A DNA stretch of 64,000 nt from Stercorarius parasiticus (lineage: Eukaryota > Chordata > Aves > Charadriiformes > Stercorariidae). The position numbers and the translations under genes are program-made. The notes beneath the pieces are model-generated. The model was not told the origin of the DNA. It saw only the letters and a program-made list of their open reading frames with translations, and did no database searches. The stretch lies in NCBI GenBank assembly GCA_013396915.1, contig VWZL01002056.1, forward strand, positions 592,748-656,747, read 5' to 3'. Shown here in pieces: positions 52,351-63,377 of this stretch (positions are counted from its first letter, which is position 1; every line of letters begins with the position of its first letter).

Positions 52351-54353
52351 GCCTGCAGAAAATTAAATGCGTTGGCAGGTTAGCGAGAGGAAAGTGTTCT
52401 TCTATTTGGGGTGCTTGGCACTTGGTTTGAGGCATTCTGGGCTTGCGAAAGAGAGAAATACTCCCAAATCAGGGCTAGCCAGAAGGGCTCAGGCGAATTG
52501 CCTCTTCCTTCTTCCCCTCTGTATTAAGTGCTGGGAGGCCTGAGGACTGTGCAAAGCATGGTCACTGGCAGGCTCAGGATGCATAGTAGCCTTACCTGCA
52601 GCTTGGACTTTGTGTTTGTACTCATGATAAGGAGAACTTCTCCTTTATTTTCTCTTTTATGAGGCAGGGGTTTCACAGGCGACATCAAAGCCGTGGTTTT
52701 AGCCTTTTTCCAGGCATGGTGGCCACAGTAGCATGTATACAGTGGGGATTGTAACGTGTGTGCGCTCATACATGAAAGCGCACCCTTCAGCACCTGGAAA
52801 AGAATAGAAGAATGTGTGAAAAGGTCTTCAAATCTAAGTCTGTTTTTGAGTTATTGCACTGTGATCATTCTCCCCTCTTCTAGGCTGTATTTTAGCCCCA
52901 ACCTGCACTTCTCTAACTTGTGCTTTATTTGATTATATTTTCTGAATTCCCTTCTTAATTTGTGAGAGCAGCTGAACTATCCTTCCCTGGGATTTCATGA
53001 ATTAAAAATATCCCACTATCCAAATGTCTGGGGAGATTCAGTCCTGTTTCTGAAAGTGAGGGAGGCACTTAGTAGTATAAATCCCATTACAAATAAATGG
53101 GATTCAGAGTTGCTCATGCCTTTTTTTTTTTAATGGAAATTTGGTCTCCTGCTAATGTGTGTTTTTTAAAAAAAGAAAAAAAGTAACTTTGTGTGTTGCT
53201 TAAAATAAAGCAGTTCTATAAGATGCTGGTTGCTAGCATTCCTTGCATTGTATGACGACTTACTTCTGAAGTAGGCAGAATTATATTATCTGGAGTTGTA
53301 ACACTTCAGTCTCTCTTAGAATGTTTACAATAAAAATCTGATGCTGACAAGCATTGTGGAGTATATTTATTCTGTTGCTGTAGATTAAACAATTGATTCT
53401 GAAAGATTAAAATGCCCCACCTGCCTTCTTGCACACTTCTGTTTTGCCGTGTCAAACAATATAAAATGAATACTGCACTTCCCTCTATCTAATTGAATAA
53501 TTTACTGTAAATAGCTGTCATTTACTTTAGAGCAGTAGGGGATCATTAGCCAAATGGATGTGAGTAAGTCATGCCTTTAATGCGTTAGAGGGGCCTAAAA
53601 TGGAATCATCTAAATGGGACCATCAATACAGCATGCTGAATTAAGTCAGAGGCACTTAAAGCTTTAAGTCCTCTTTCTTGTAAATTACATGCTCCCTCGG
53701 TAGAAAGGTAATCAAGAACTTGCATAAAATATGGCATCTTTGTTTCAAAGCTTTATTTTTAATGAATAAAATAGTACAATTTAGATGACATGATTGGTAG
53801 GCATAACTGTGTTTTGGATTTCCCTCATTTTAATTACCTCCCTTCCTTACTGACTGAAGCCTTCTTGCTTACAAGCAGCTACTACTTTTGCTGACTAATA
53901 TTGGCTCTATTCCGTAAGTAAGTAAGATAAACAGGTAATAAAATATCTTTTCTTGACTTTTATGGGTATATGACCTGATAATTATTTGCAGAAGTTGGTA
54001 TTTTGTCTATGTAATTTTAGAAAGGTCCCATTCAATCTCAACTCCTAAATGCACAATATGTTTTTGGCTTATTTCACCACTGAAGTCAATGGCAGGGCTG
54101 TTGGGAGCTTTAATGTGTCTGTCCTTCTCATTGAGTCCACCCGGTCCCATCTAGTTCTTCCATCCAGTTCCCTTTTATCCTGAAAAAGGTTGGTCTTCAG
54201 TTAAAATCAGAAGCCAAACTTACAATGACTTCCTGAGAGGAGGACACAATACAAGCAGCAACTCTCTTGAGGTGTGAGGCTTGAATTTAAAATTATTTAA
54301 TTAATTATAACTTTGGTAGTTTGTATTATCTGTAAGAATGTTCCTTTTTGAAG

Positions 54354-54399
54354 TTTAATGAGGTCTCTTCAACCTCAACCATTCTGTGACTATGTGATA
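54354..54399 (+). mobile_element. CR1 LINE remnant (last ~45 bp)
   Basis: GAGGTCTCTTCAACCTCAAC followed by CATTCTGTGACTATGTGAT is the decayed 3' tail of a sense CR1 with its octamer repeats. Nothing upstream is recognisable. Confidence 0.7.
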
Positions 54400-55473
54400 C
54401 CAGCTTCTGAGTCATAGTGACTTTGTGGGAACAAGTGGCACGTGTTTTACAAAAAAGCATTTCCCTTCTGAGTTTTGACTACTGTGCTCCGTTTTATTCT
54501 TCTAATCTTTTAGGGGTTCTAGGATGTTAAGTTTCCTGACCTATTTTTCCATGTTTATTCCCTACTGAATTCCCTGTTTGGTCATCTCCTGTCGGTGACC
54601 AACCATTTCACTTTTTTTTAAAAAAAACTTTTTTTTTTTTTGCACTAGGCATTCCACTCTCACATGTATGAACTCTTAAGTTCTTGGAACTAGATTTGTG
54701 GGGATGCTTTAAAATCAACTCGAGGATCAAGGACTGTAAATAAACAGAAAAGCCCCTCCCCAAAATTATTGCAAACATAATCTATCACTGCACTGAAGAG
54801 AGGAGGAGAATTTGATACACTGTTAATTCAGAACATGGAGAGGTTAAATAACTTGCTGGGAGGAAGTTGGTGACAAGCCTTGCTGTGGAAAGCAGGACAA
54901 TTTCCTTATTTTCATTCCCTAACTGTAGCCACTGCCCTGTGTTTCCTGTAAGTGATTTTTTTTTTTTCCCCCTTTTACTGAAATGTTTTTTTTTTTAAAG
55001 GTAAATTCATCTTATGCTTTGAAACTTTTCAGAATCTGCTTATGAACTGCTTTCACTTTTATTGGATGAGTCATGAGGCGAAAGCTCTGTCCTGTAGTTC
55101 CACCATGAGTAATGCTTAGCATTTTCTTGGGTTCTCTTTTAGAAGACTATTAAATTAAAAGAAGAATCTGGTTTTTGATATCTTAATGGACAATTAGGTG
55201 GCTGGGTCTCAGAACTGATTTACATTTACCACTGCAGTAATTTAAATTTTTTCTTCCTATTTAAGGATGTCACTCTTTTCCTTGCATGTACATGTTGCTG
55301 GTCATAGCTCTCCATCTTTAAATAAATAAAAACGTGTCAGTGTTTGGGACTGCTGAATAAGTATTGATTCTGCTTTTGGGGACAGTTTTTCACTGAGGTC
55401 TGTGTTGACAAAGCTGGCCCGTGTACACAAGCTTCAAGTTACCTATGTGACATTAAAATTGTGGTAATGAATG

Positions 55474-55701
55474 TAGAATCATAGAATTGTTTAGATCCAA
55501 CTGTAAACCTAACACTGCCAAGTCCACCACCAAACCACGTCCCCAAGTGTCACATCTACTTGTCTTTTTAGATACCTCCAGGGATGGTGACTTAACCACT
55601 TCCCTGGGCAGCCTGTTAAAATGCTTGACAACCCTTTCACTGACTAAATTTTTCCTACTATCCAATATAAACCTCCCCTGGCACAACTTGTGGCTATTTC
55701 C
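55474..55701 (-). mobile_element. CR1 LINE fragment with internal deletion
   Basis: On the + strand it reads GAATCATAGAATTGTTTAG, then AACACTGCCAAGTCCACCAC, GATACCTCCAGGGATGGTGA, CTTCCCTGGGCAGCCTGTTA and CAATATAAACCTCCCCTGGC. This is a CR1 3' region in reverse, of a different tail type from the other copies. Compared with the usual tail, roughly 25-30 bases are missing straight after GTTTAG, so GTTTAG joins ATCCAACTG. The 5' side (right end) fades out near 55701. Confidence 0.9.
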
Positions 55702-58700
55702 ATGTAGAAGTTATGCGGCTTCAGGAATCCTGTTTTTTCACCTACTTGAGCACTGATTAAGAGAGGTCATGGACTATTCCCCCGAAACCTCTGTGCCATG
55801 TCTTGTCCAAATAATGTGTATCTAAGGAAAAACTTATATGTGCAGTCTCTACTGCTGGTGGGGCAGGCTCTCTCCCTGACAGCTCAGATGGCAGATACTT
55901 CCTCCTCTTGGCTGACAAGGCATTGGCACATCAGTAGATGGGCATTGGCAATACCTAACAAGCTATTTGAAATGCCTGGCCCTCAAGTATTTACTGGTGT
56001 AACATAAGTGTAATTGGCATAGGCAGTTATTTGGATCCAGCTGATGTAAGTGTTGGATTATTGATAGTATCTCTAAGCTTAGGCACCCTGAGAATAATGT
56101 GAAAGCTGTATTTGCAGGTGGAATATATACTCTGCCCCCATGAAGGGTTAGGGACATGTCTGCTTTCTTGCTGGGCCCAATTATTGGCTTTGATTGCATT
56201 GGCAATATTGGGATATAATGGGTATTTGGAGATAAACAGTGTTCTGAGGCTGATCGTGAAAAATGGAGATGCATGAAACTCTTAAACATAAAATGCTCTC
56301 TGTAGAGGTGGTACATGTAAAAATGATGGTATTTTAATAGTGAAATGGGCTCCCTGGAGAGATTTGGAATTTACTTGACTACTCTTATTCTCTTCTTACA
56401 AATGGCAGATGGTCTGCTCCACAGCCCCCACATCACAGGTAACAATAGAAACAAGCCTGAAGACTGAAGGTTTTCAGGGCAATGGATCATCTCTCTGACC
56501 TCTGCTAAGTTTTGGTGTATTTGCACCTGAAATGGTCAACACCAGATTTCTGGGAATGGAGGTTCATGGAGAACTTTCACACTTAAAGATTTCCTTGCTC
56601 TTAGCAGTCTCATGTGCCTGGAGGGTTAGTAGTGCACAGTCTTGCATTGGAAGGGAGTGAGCAGACTGCTTTCCAAATGTGAATCTAATGTGTATCTGTC
56701 TGTTTGACTTTCAGTGAAGTATTAATGAGCAAGTTCTGTGGCATAGTCATAAATAACTGCAAGGCTTAAGCCAAAATTGTGGATAAAAACCCAAGGTCAC
56801 AGTTATGTTTTTCTATGGGGAGAAAAATAAAGTCTGGAACCTGAACGCTCCTAAGCCTAATGATTAGGAATTCATTGAATTTGGCTGCTAATAGCAAGAG
56901 CTTGGCTCTGGGACCTTTACTTCCAAATAATTCTGGTGTATGTGTCTCTACTTGTGCCATCACAAACTATGATAATAATGAGAAATATTTATCAAAACAT
57001 TAGCCCTCTTCTGTAATGAGACTTGTACTGTTTGAAAGATATTTTTTCTCTTCTTTCAATATCACTTTTTAGAAAATCATGAGAACAAATAACACATCCA
57101 TCCTGGAACAGACTGTGAAGTAGTTCATCGTGTACTCAAAACTTGCGTGCCAGTTCCTTTGCGTAATAGGTTACCGAACATCACCTGAGGAGCCCCATCA
57201 GTTACTGTAGTTCAGCTGACAGATGGGAAGGTTGCTGGACTCCAGTAACTTGCTATGTGTCTGGGAGTTACCAATGAGAATGAAAATATAGGCCATAACT
57301 TGTATACCTTCCAAATTTGGGGCTTTACTAAGTAAAAGTACTGTAACATGTAGATAGTCACTTTTAAGTTCAAACTACACAGGCCCCTGCTGAGCTACAG
57401 TATTTACAGGAATGGTAATGTGTAAAACAGAGTTATAATGTGAATTACTCAACATTGCTATAAGCTGGCAGAGGATGTTGTGTTGACTCTACAGCACAAC
57501 TGGATTTTAAACAAAAGAAAAAAAAACAGAAGGCCTAGCACAAAGTTCTCTTTGCTCTACACTAATGTTTTTGTCCTTGAACTGAGTGCAAGCGGCAAAC
57601 CCTGAAGCTCGCTTTTTCCCATTTTCACTGAATCCTTGGTAATGCAAACTTTTCACTGATGAACATATTTCTGGAAAAGAGCATCCAGTTTTGTTCTGTC
57701 AGGATCAATAATGTTATAAACTCTCAGGTGTGGCATAGTTCTTCATATGTACATCCATCAACATCCAAACTTCTTTTGCTCACGAACAATGCTCCTCTCC
57801 TTGTGTCTCTTTCTATTTTTTTGTTGCCTGTGCTTTCCTACTCAGCCCTGCCATACTAAAACTTCCGCCTATGAATTGGATAGGATGGGGGGAACATTAA
57901 AAAAACACACCACAAACCCAACAAAGAACCCACAACCCCAAACAAAACAATAAAAAAACCTCCAAAACAAAAAAACCCCAACTCTACAAAACCCCATGAA
58001 AACTGTGCCATTACATCAGGTCATACCATTTGAACTATTTTCACTTGGCCTTCTGGAGCTCTGCAGCCAGAGGCTCTGGAGTGCTCTTGGTGTGCAGCAT
58101 GGTGACTTTGAAGCAGGCTCTGCACTTTCTGCTCCAAGCTGTTCCCAAGACACAATGTGATCTCTGGTGTAAATCTAATCTAATGTGTACAGACTGCAAA
58201 GTCCCCAGAGTGTCTAGATTTGCTAGAGATTTCCAGATGTGCTCTGGTCACCTTACACCTGCCCCCAAGACACCGAATATGGGAATGATTCTACAGAGCA
58301 GTTTTGCCTCTAGTCTTGCTGGGGATTCCCCATCTGCGTCGTTATTACAGCCTTTTGGCTCTTTCACATTGTTTTGTGCAAAGGACAGAGGGAGAAGAAA
58401 ATGTCTGATGATTGGATACTCTTTGGCGGTGGTTCAAAAATATAAATGCAGTATTTTCTCCTTAAAAAGAGTAAAAGCCCACTGCTGCTTTATTACTTGA
58501 CATTTATGTAGAATTATAATGACTAGGCTACATAGTTCTGCTGACAGGCTGTCTGGAGATGTTAATTGGAGTTATTAAAGGAAAAAAGAAATAGAAACAA
58601 CACTCAAATGTTGCTCAAAAGTTCATATTTTTTGCATATAGGTAATTTCACAAACATAGTCTGTTGGTTTGGGGTTTTTTTCCAGCTTGTAGAAAGGAGT

Positions 58701-60360
58701 TTGTGTTCACCTACTGGATTTGTTGTCTTCATCTGGAAAAGACATGCTTAAAGGTAGAGACTGCAATTAGCATGAGGAAAGCCTAGTGGAGGAGAATACT
58801 GTTCCGAGAGCTGTGATCCTTGAAAGTACATAGCCCAGCCGCACTTGCTTTACATGTTTCTTGGTGTGTGTTGGCTCATCTCACATGCTTGTCGCTAAAT
58901 TGAATATCATGTTCTTGTATTCTGTTGAGATAGCTTGTTAGCAGGCCATAACTTTGACATCTCTTATTTATCTTCTTCCATTTTAACTTTCCTATAGCTC
59001 TTTGATGTCCTTTTCTTTCTTTTCTGCAATCTGTTGAGGAAAGGGGAAAAATCATTATAAACTTTAGTGATAGAAGTAACGAGTTGATTGGTAATTAAAA
59101 TAGAGAAGTTGCTTAATGACTAGAGGGAGTTATTCTTGATCTCTTGTGTTTGTGCTAGCTTTTAGGTAAATGAATGTTTCTCTGTATTGGTCTAATGCTG
59201 GTTTTAAGGTTTTCAGAGTTATGACAAAGAAGAGCAACTGGATATTAACTCTGTAAAATGAAAAACTTCATGGCTGATGGCAAATATTGTGAAAATACCA
59301 CCACTGTTTACCATGTAATGCCTTGTGATACTTTCAATAAAGACTTGTCTAGTGTGGGATGTAACCTGAATTAATAATACTGTTTTGCTCATCTCTGTTA
59401 AAATGTCAGATTTATTTTTTTTTGTTCTTTAGAGGAATATCAATACAAGTAAAGATGTCTTTCAGACTGCCTGTCTGACTAACTAGAGTGGATATTAAGT
59501 GAGATGAAATCCTTTCATTACAGAAAATGGGTTGTATAGATAGATGTGCAAAGATACTAGTGTCATCTTTCCTTGCAGCAAGTAACTTGTGTAGGTCCTT
59601 ATTAGTTTCCTTTCATTTTAGTTGTACAATACAAGGTTATCATCTTCTCTGTGTACTTATTTACAGTATTAAACATTGGAATATCTGGTTTCAATTTGCA
59701 TTTTTCTCATGTTTAACTTTCGGTAAATCACTTAATCTCTGTTTCTCTATTTCCTGCCTGGATAGAGAGATGATTTTCTTTTATCTCTTTTCATTTCAAG
59801 TTCCTTTTGGATTTTTTGATGTTTTTAGGGGGAATAATGAATCTTAGCTCTAATTTCGTTACACCTAGAAGCCATACGTTAACGAATAACAGTAAAACAG
59901 CAATATTCTGTAGGTATTTCTTCTCAGCAGCATAGTCTATGTATGTACAGGCTTGTACAAGGTAAGGCGCAAAAATCTCCTCCTCCTATTTTTCTTTGTG
60001 CCCTACACAATGGCTAGTTGAAATAACAGCCCTTTTATTTCTTATTTCTCCACAAGGAGACTGGGAAGACACAAGGTCCCACCTCCTGTTGAGGAGACAA
60101 GATAAAATCCTTCAGACCAGATGTTGTTTGCTTGTGGCTATGGTAAATCAGTGTAAATCAGACCAAAGCAGGGAAATTTCACTTTGAATTAACTTATTGC
60201 TAACCAACACAAACTTCTGACACCGAATATACATATTGGGGAAAGGTTGGGGGATCCCCAAGCCTGGCCTCAACTGCCCTAATTTTCAGTGAGAGGCTGA
60301 GGTGGTGCTGGCAGCGGTTTCCTTGTGGTTCCCCTCATGGCAGCTACAGGCACCTTGCAG
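55702..60360. other. Intergenic DNA, no gene recognised
   Basis: AT-rich, with an A-rich simple stretch at 57898-57994. The longest frame is 156 codons at 58030-58500, a Cys/Ser-rich translation with no domain that I recognise. Confidence 0.5.
57898..57994 (+). repeat. A/C-rich simple repeat
   Basis: Almost one hundred bases of A with clustered C (AAAAAACACACC, ACCCCAAACAAAACAAT, ACAAAAAAACCCC). It is similar in texture to 49931-50010 and, like it, has no element body beside it. Confidence 0.8.
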
Positions 60361-61118
60361 TCACAGAATCATAGAATGGTAGGGGTTAGAAGGGACCTCT
60401 GGAGGTCATCTAGTCCAACCCCCCTGCCAGAGCAGGGTCACCTAGAGCAGGTTGCACAGGAACGCGTCCAGGCGGGCTTTGAATGTCTCCAGAGATGGAG
60501 ACTCCACCACCTCTCTGGGCAGCCTGTTCCAGTGCTCTGCCACCCTCAGGGTAAAGAATTTCTTTCTCATGTTGAGGTGGAACTTCCTATGGTCAAGTTT
60601 GTGCCCATTACCTCTTTTCCTGTTGCTGGGCACTGCTGAAAATAGCCTGGCCCCATCCTCCTGACACCCACCCTTTAAGTATTTATAAGTGTTGATAAGA
60701 TCCCCCCTCAGCCATCTTTTTTCCAGACTGAAGAGACCCAAATCCCTCAGCCTTTCTTCATAAGAGAGATGTTCCACTCCCCTAATCATCTTAGTAGCCC
60801 TTTGCTGCACCCTCTCCAGCAGTTCCCTGTCCTTCTTGAACCGGGGAGCCCAGAACTGGACACAGTACTCCAGATGCGGCCTCACCAAGGCAGAGTAGGG
60901 GTGGAGGATGACCTTCCTTGATCTGCTTGCCACACTCTTCCTGATGCACCCCAGGATGCCATTGACCTTCTTGGCCACAAGGGCACATTGCTGCCTCATG
61001 GTCATCCTGTTGTCCACCAGGACTCCCAGGTCTCTTTCCACAGAGCTGCTCTCCAGCAGGCCAGCCCCCAACCTTTCCTGGTGCATGGGGTTATTTCTTC
61101 CCAGGTGGCTGCAGACCC
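60361..61118 (-). mobile_element. CR1 LINE, 5'-truncated (~0.76 kb)
   Basis: This is the longest repeat of the window. On the + strand it opens with the reversed tail CACAGAATCATAGAATGGTA, then the CTCTGGAGGTCATCTAGTCC tail type. It runs through the C-terminal part of the CR1 ORF2 on the - strand. Homology stops near 61107-61118, where the encoded [10 protein letters not shown] stretch begins, so the copy was 5'-truncated on insertion, as is usual for CR1. The coding part has no stop or frameshift, which suggests a fairly young copy. Confidence 0.95.
60442..61107 (-). pseudogene. CR1 ORF2 C-terminal fragment (reverse transcriptase thumb region)
   Basis: On the - strand this is an uninterrupted frame of about 221 codons, ending at the TAG/TAA-type stop at 60442-60444. 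From the first ATG at 61086 it has 214 residues. Typical CR1 segments are in order: [20 protein letters not shown] near residue 10, [82 protein letters not shown], and the end [19 protein letters not shown]. These lie downstream of the catalytic YADD core. Neither the endonuclease nor the catalytic RT part is present, so the fragment cannot work alone. Confidence 0.93.
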
Positions 61119-62837
61119 TTCCTCAGCTCAGCCCCGAGGCCTCTGCCCTGGCGGTGTGGTTTGGCCTGGCTCTGGGTTCTGCCCCTGGGCTTTTGCTTAC
61201 CTCAGGGACAGCTGTAACAGGTTCCAGCCAGCGGGCGGCAGCTGGGGGCTCCCCTCATAGCAGTGTGTGGGCCCTCAGAGCCATGCCTGTGAGGGATGGA
61301 ATTTACAGCTGGCGTGTGCCCGATTGCTGCTTTATATCTAGGCTTAGGGTGGGGGAAAGAATTAAAAAAATCCAAACAAAACCGGAGAGGGTGAGTTGTT
61401 CTTCGATCTGATGGCACCTGGGCATCTCCAAAGAAAAAGCCTTCACACCACGTAAGGGCCACTGATGCCGGCACCGCTATGGCCGAGGGGGATCCACAGT
61501 GAAGAGAGGTGCTCCGCAAACTGTATGACTAAAGCCTGTTTGTCTGTTTCTCTTCAGAAATACCTTTGAAACCAAGACACCGTGGCCAGGAACAGGGATG
61601 GCCCTATTGTGAGTGTTTGAATTGAGGCCTGTGTTGGTGCAGATGATGTCAAATTGGCTTTTTGGTTTATTTTAAGAAGGGAAGGGGAAAGCACTACGTA
61701 GCCTGTCAGAAAGCAAGGGAAGCGTAAATACAGAGGAACTGTACGTCTCAGCATTTTATGGTAGCAAGTTGCATTAATACCACTCTGAGAACCAATAAAC
61801 ATTTTTATATGGTGATTATTCTGCATCATATAAAAGATAAAACATAGCTTTGGAGTGCATCAACTTGCCACCTATTATTTAGTTCCTGAACCTCAAAAGC
61901 AAGTTATTTTCCAGCAAAACTGCCTCTAAAATGCTAATTGCTAGAAATGTGACCACTAATCAGTTTGCTCCCATAATACTGCCATCTGTATAAATCGGTA
62001 TGCCTCTTCCAGAAGGGGAGATTTTAAAGACTTTAACGGATAATATTAAAAAAAAAGATGCCAACTAAGTGATTAGCCCAGTGGCTTTTTGCCCAAAATA
62101 ATTTTAAGAGGGAGGGGAGGGTGAGGACGAAGGAAATCTTAAAATCTGTTATCCCTTCTCTATCTCCTTATTTAAAATATTTTTATAATGTAGTCCATGA
62201 TGATGTAAACTCCATCTTTCTAGAGATTTTATATTTAAATGGAAAAATTTGCTACAGATACATTGTAAGAAAGCTCATGCCCTGGCAAAAGGACCGACTG
62301 TGGTGCATGCGATGACAGATGTCTTCCATTCCTAGTATCTGTGGCTATATGTATGCTTTGTCATGCAGAAAGCTGGATTGCCTGGGTAACATGGGTTTCC
62401 CCTCACAATGTAATCAGATCTTCTGGTTGTATTGCAGATATTCTACTTGGTATGTTGCCATATGATCCACTTGCTAAAATAAAGAAATGGAATGAACAAG
62501 ACGGCATCTCTTGCTTTAAAAGCAGACTTTTGCATTGTGGTAATCAAAAAGAAAAAAATGTATACGTTCAAGGACGACACCCTGAAGTCTGTAAAACCTG
62601 AAAGTTGAACGAAGGAATCAAAATCTATGCAGATGAATGAGACCATGTCTTAAGGGGCTGGCTTCAGATTTCTACACACACCCACCTCACCTTGATATTT
62701 GCAGTTGGCAATGTCACGCTTCTTGTGGTATCTTAATATCTACAGAATAATGTTCCTTGTGTATAATTTTCAGGATGACCTATTTAAACTGAGATAGATA
62801 TTTATCTGCCTCTCCTCTTTTTTTTCTTCTCTATTTT
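61119..62837. other. Intergenic DNA, no gene recognised
   Basis: GC-richer for the first 150 bp next to the CR1 edge, then AT-rich. No open frame is convincing: the longest is 105 codons on the - strand at 61202-61519. Confidence 0.5.
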
Positions 62838-62838
62838 N

Positions 62839-62966
62839 TGGACAGGTTGGATGAGGCATTGAGCTACCTGATCTAGTGGAAGGTATCCAGCCCCCCGGCA
62901 GGGGGGTTGTAACTCAATGATCTTTAAGGTCCCTTCCAACCCAAACCATCCTATGATTATATGATA
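62839..62966 (+). mobile_element. CR1 LINE fragment (3' end)
   Basis: TGGACAGGTTGGATGAGGCA, TTGAGCTACCTGATCTAGTG, GGCAGGGGGGTTGTAACTCA, ATGATCTTTAAGGTCCCTTC and CCATCCTATGATTATATGAT form the sense 3' end of a CR1. The tail type is that of the copy at 33304. An N sits directly before the copy at 62838. Confidence 0.93.
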
Positions 62967-63064
62967 TATAAAAAGGGATATTGTCAAAGACAGAGACTTG
63001 TTTAAAATGAGATCCTCTCTGGAGAAAATAGAGAGAAAAGATGGGAAGACATATGCATTAAAAA
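62918..63064 (+). repeat. Direct duplication, copy A (147 bp)
   Basis: It begins TGATCTTTAAGGTCCC inside the CR1 tail, runs into unique flanking sequence, and ends ATGCATTAAAAA directly before an N at 63065. It matches 63231-63377 base for base with one difference: A at 62986 against G at 63299. Confidence 0.95.
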
Positions 63065-63230
63065 NTCTAAGTTATAGCTGCGTACAGTAAGGCTAAGATG
63101 AGAAAAATCCAGAAGAGAAGTAGCACAGACTTCAGTTTGCATGAATAGCTACATTAGATATAGATAGATATATGCACACCATACCCCTTTTTATTTTTAT
63201 ATTATAATGCATATTTTATAAATATTTAAN

Positions 63231-63377
63231 TGATCTTTAAGGTCCCTTCCAACCCAAACCATCCTATGATTATATGATATATAAAAAGGGATATTGTCGA
63301 AGACAGAGACTTGTTTAAAATGAGATCCTCTCTGGAGAAAATAGAGAGAAAAGATGGGAAGACATATGCATTAAAAA
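63231..63377 (+). repeat. Direct duplication, copy B (147 bp), containing a CR1 tail
   Basis: Offset from copy A by exactly 313 bp. It begins directly after an N at 63230. The first 48 bases are the CR1 3' tail again, and the rest is the unique flank. The copies are separated by a 163-base spacer (63066-63229) with an N at each end. An assembly origin is more likely than a biological one. Confidence 0.95.

Larger units (their letters stand above)
40483..54353. other. Intergenic DNA, no gene recognised
   Basis: No open frame here exceeds 120 codons or matches a family I know. The stretch holds A/T homopolymer runs (40659-40672, 42941-42957, 44898-44912, 52162-52176), a 23-bp two-copy tandem repeat (40671-40715), a TA-repeat (46866-46908), an A-rich stretch (49931-50010) and a dense AT-rich motif patch (53464-53690) that could be a conserved non-coding element. 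Confidence 0.55.

Noticed and set aside
52788..52796. TTCAGCACC considered as an RE1/NRSF silencer half-site
   Set aside because: The left half matches, but the right half (GGACAGCGCC type) is absent at any usual spacing.
58030..58500. 156-codon open frame
   Set aside because: No domain, no signal or clear Kozak context, and no splice or promoter signals. It lies in ordinary intergenic DNA next to an A-rich repeat.
60452..61411. Open frames on + across the CR1 copy (60452-60664, 60908-61411)
   Set aside because: They are antisense to the CR1 ORF2 frame and change character where the repeat ends.
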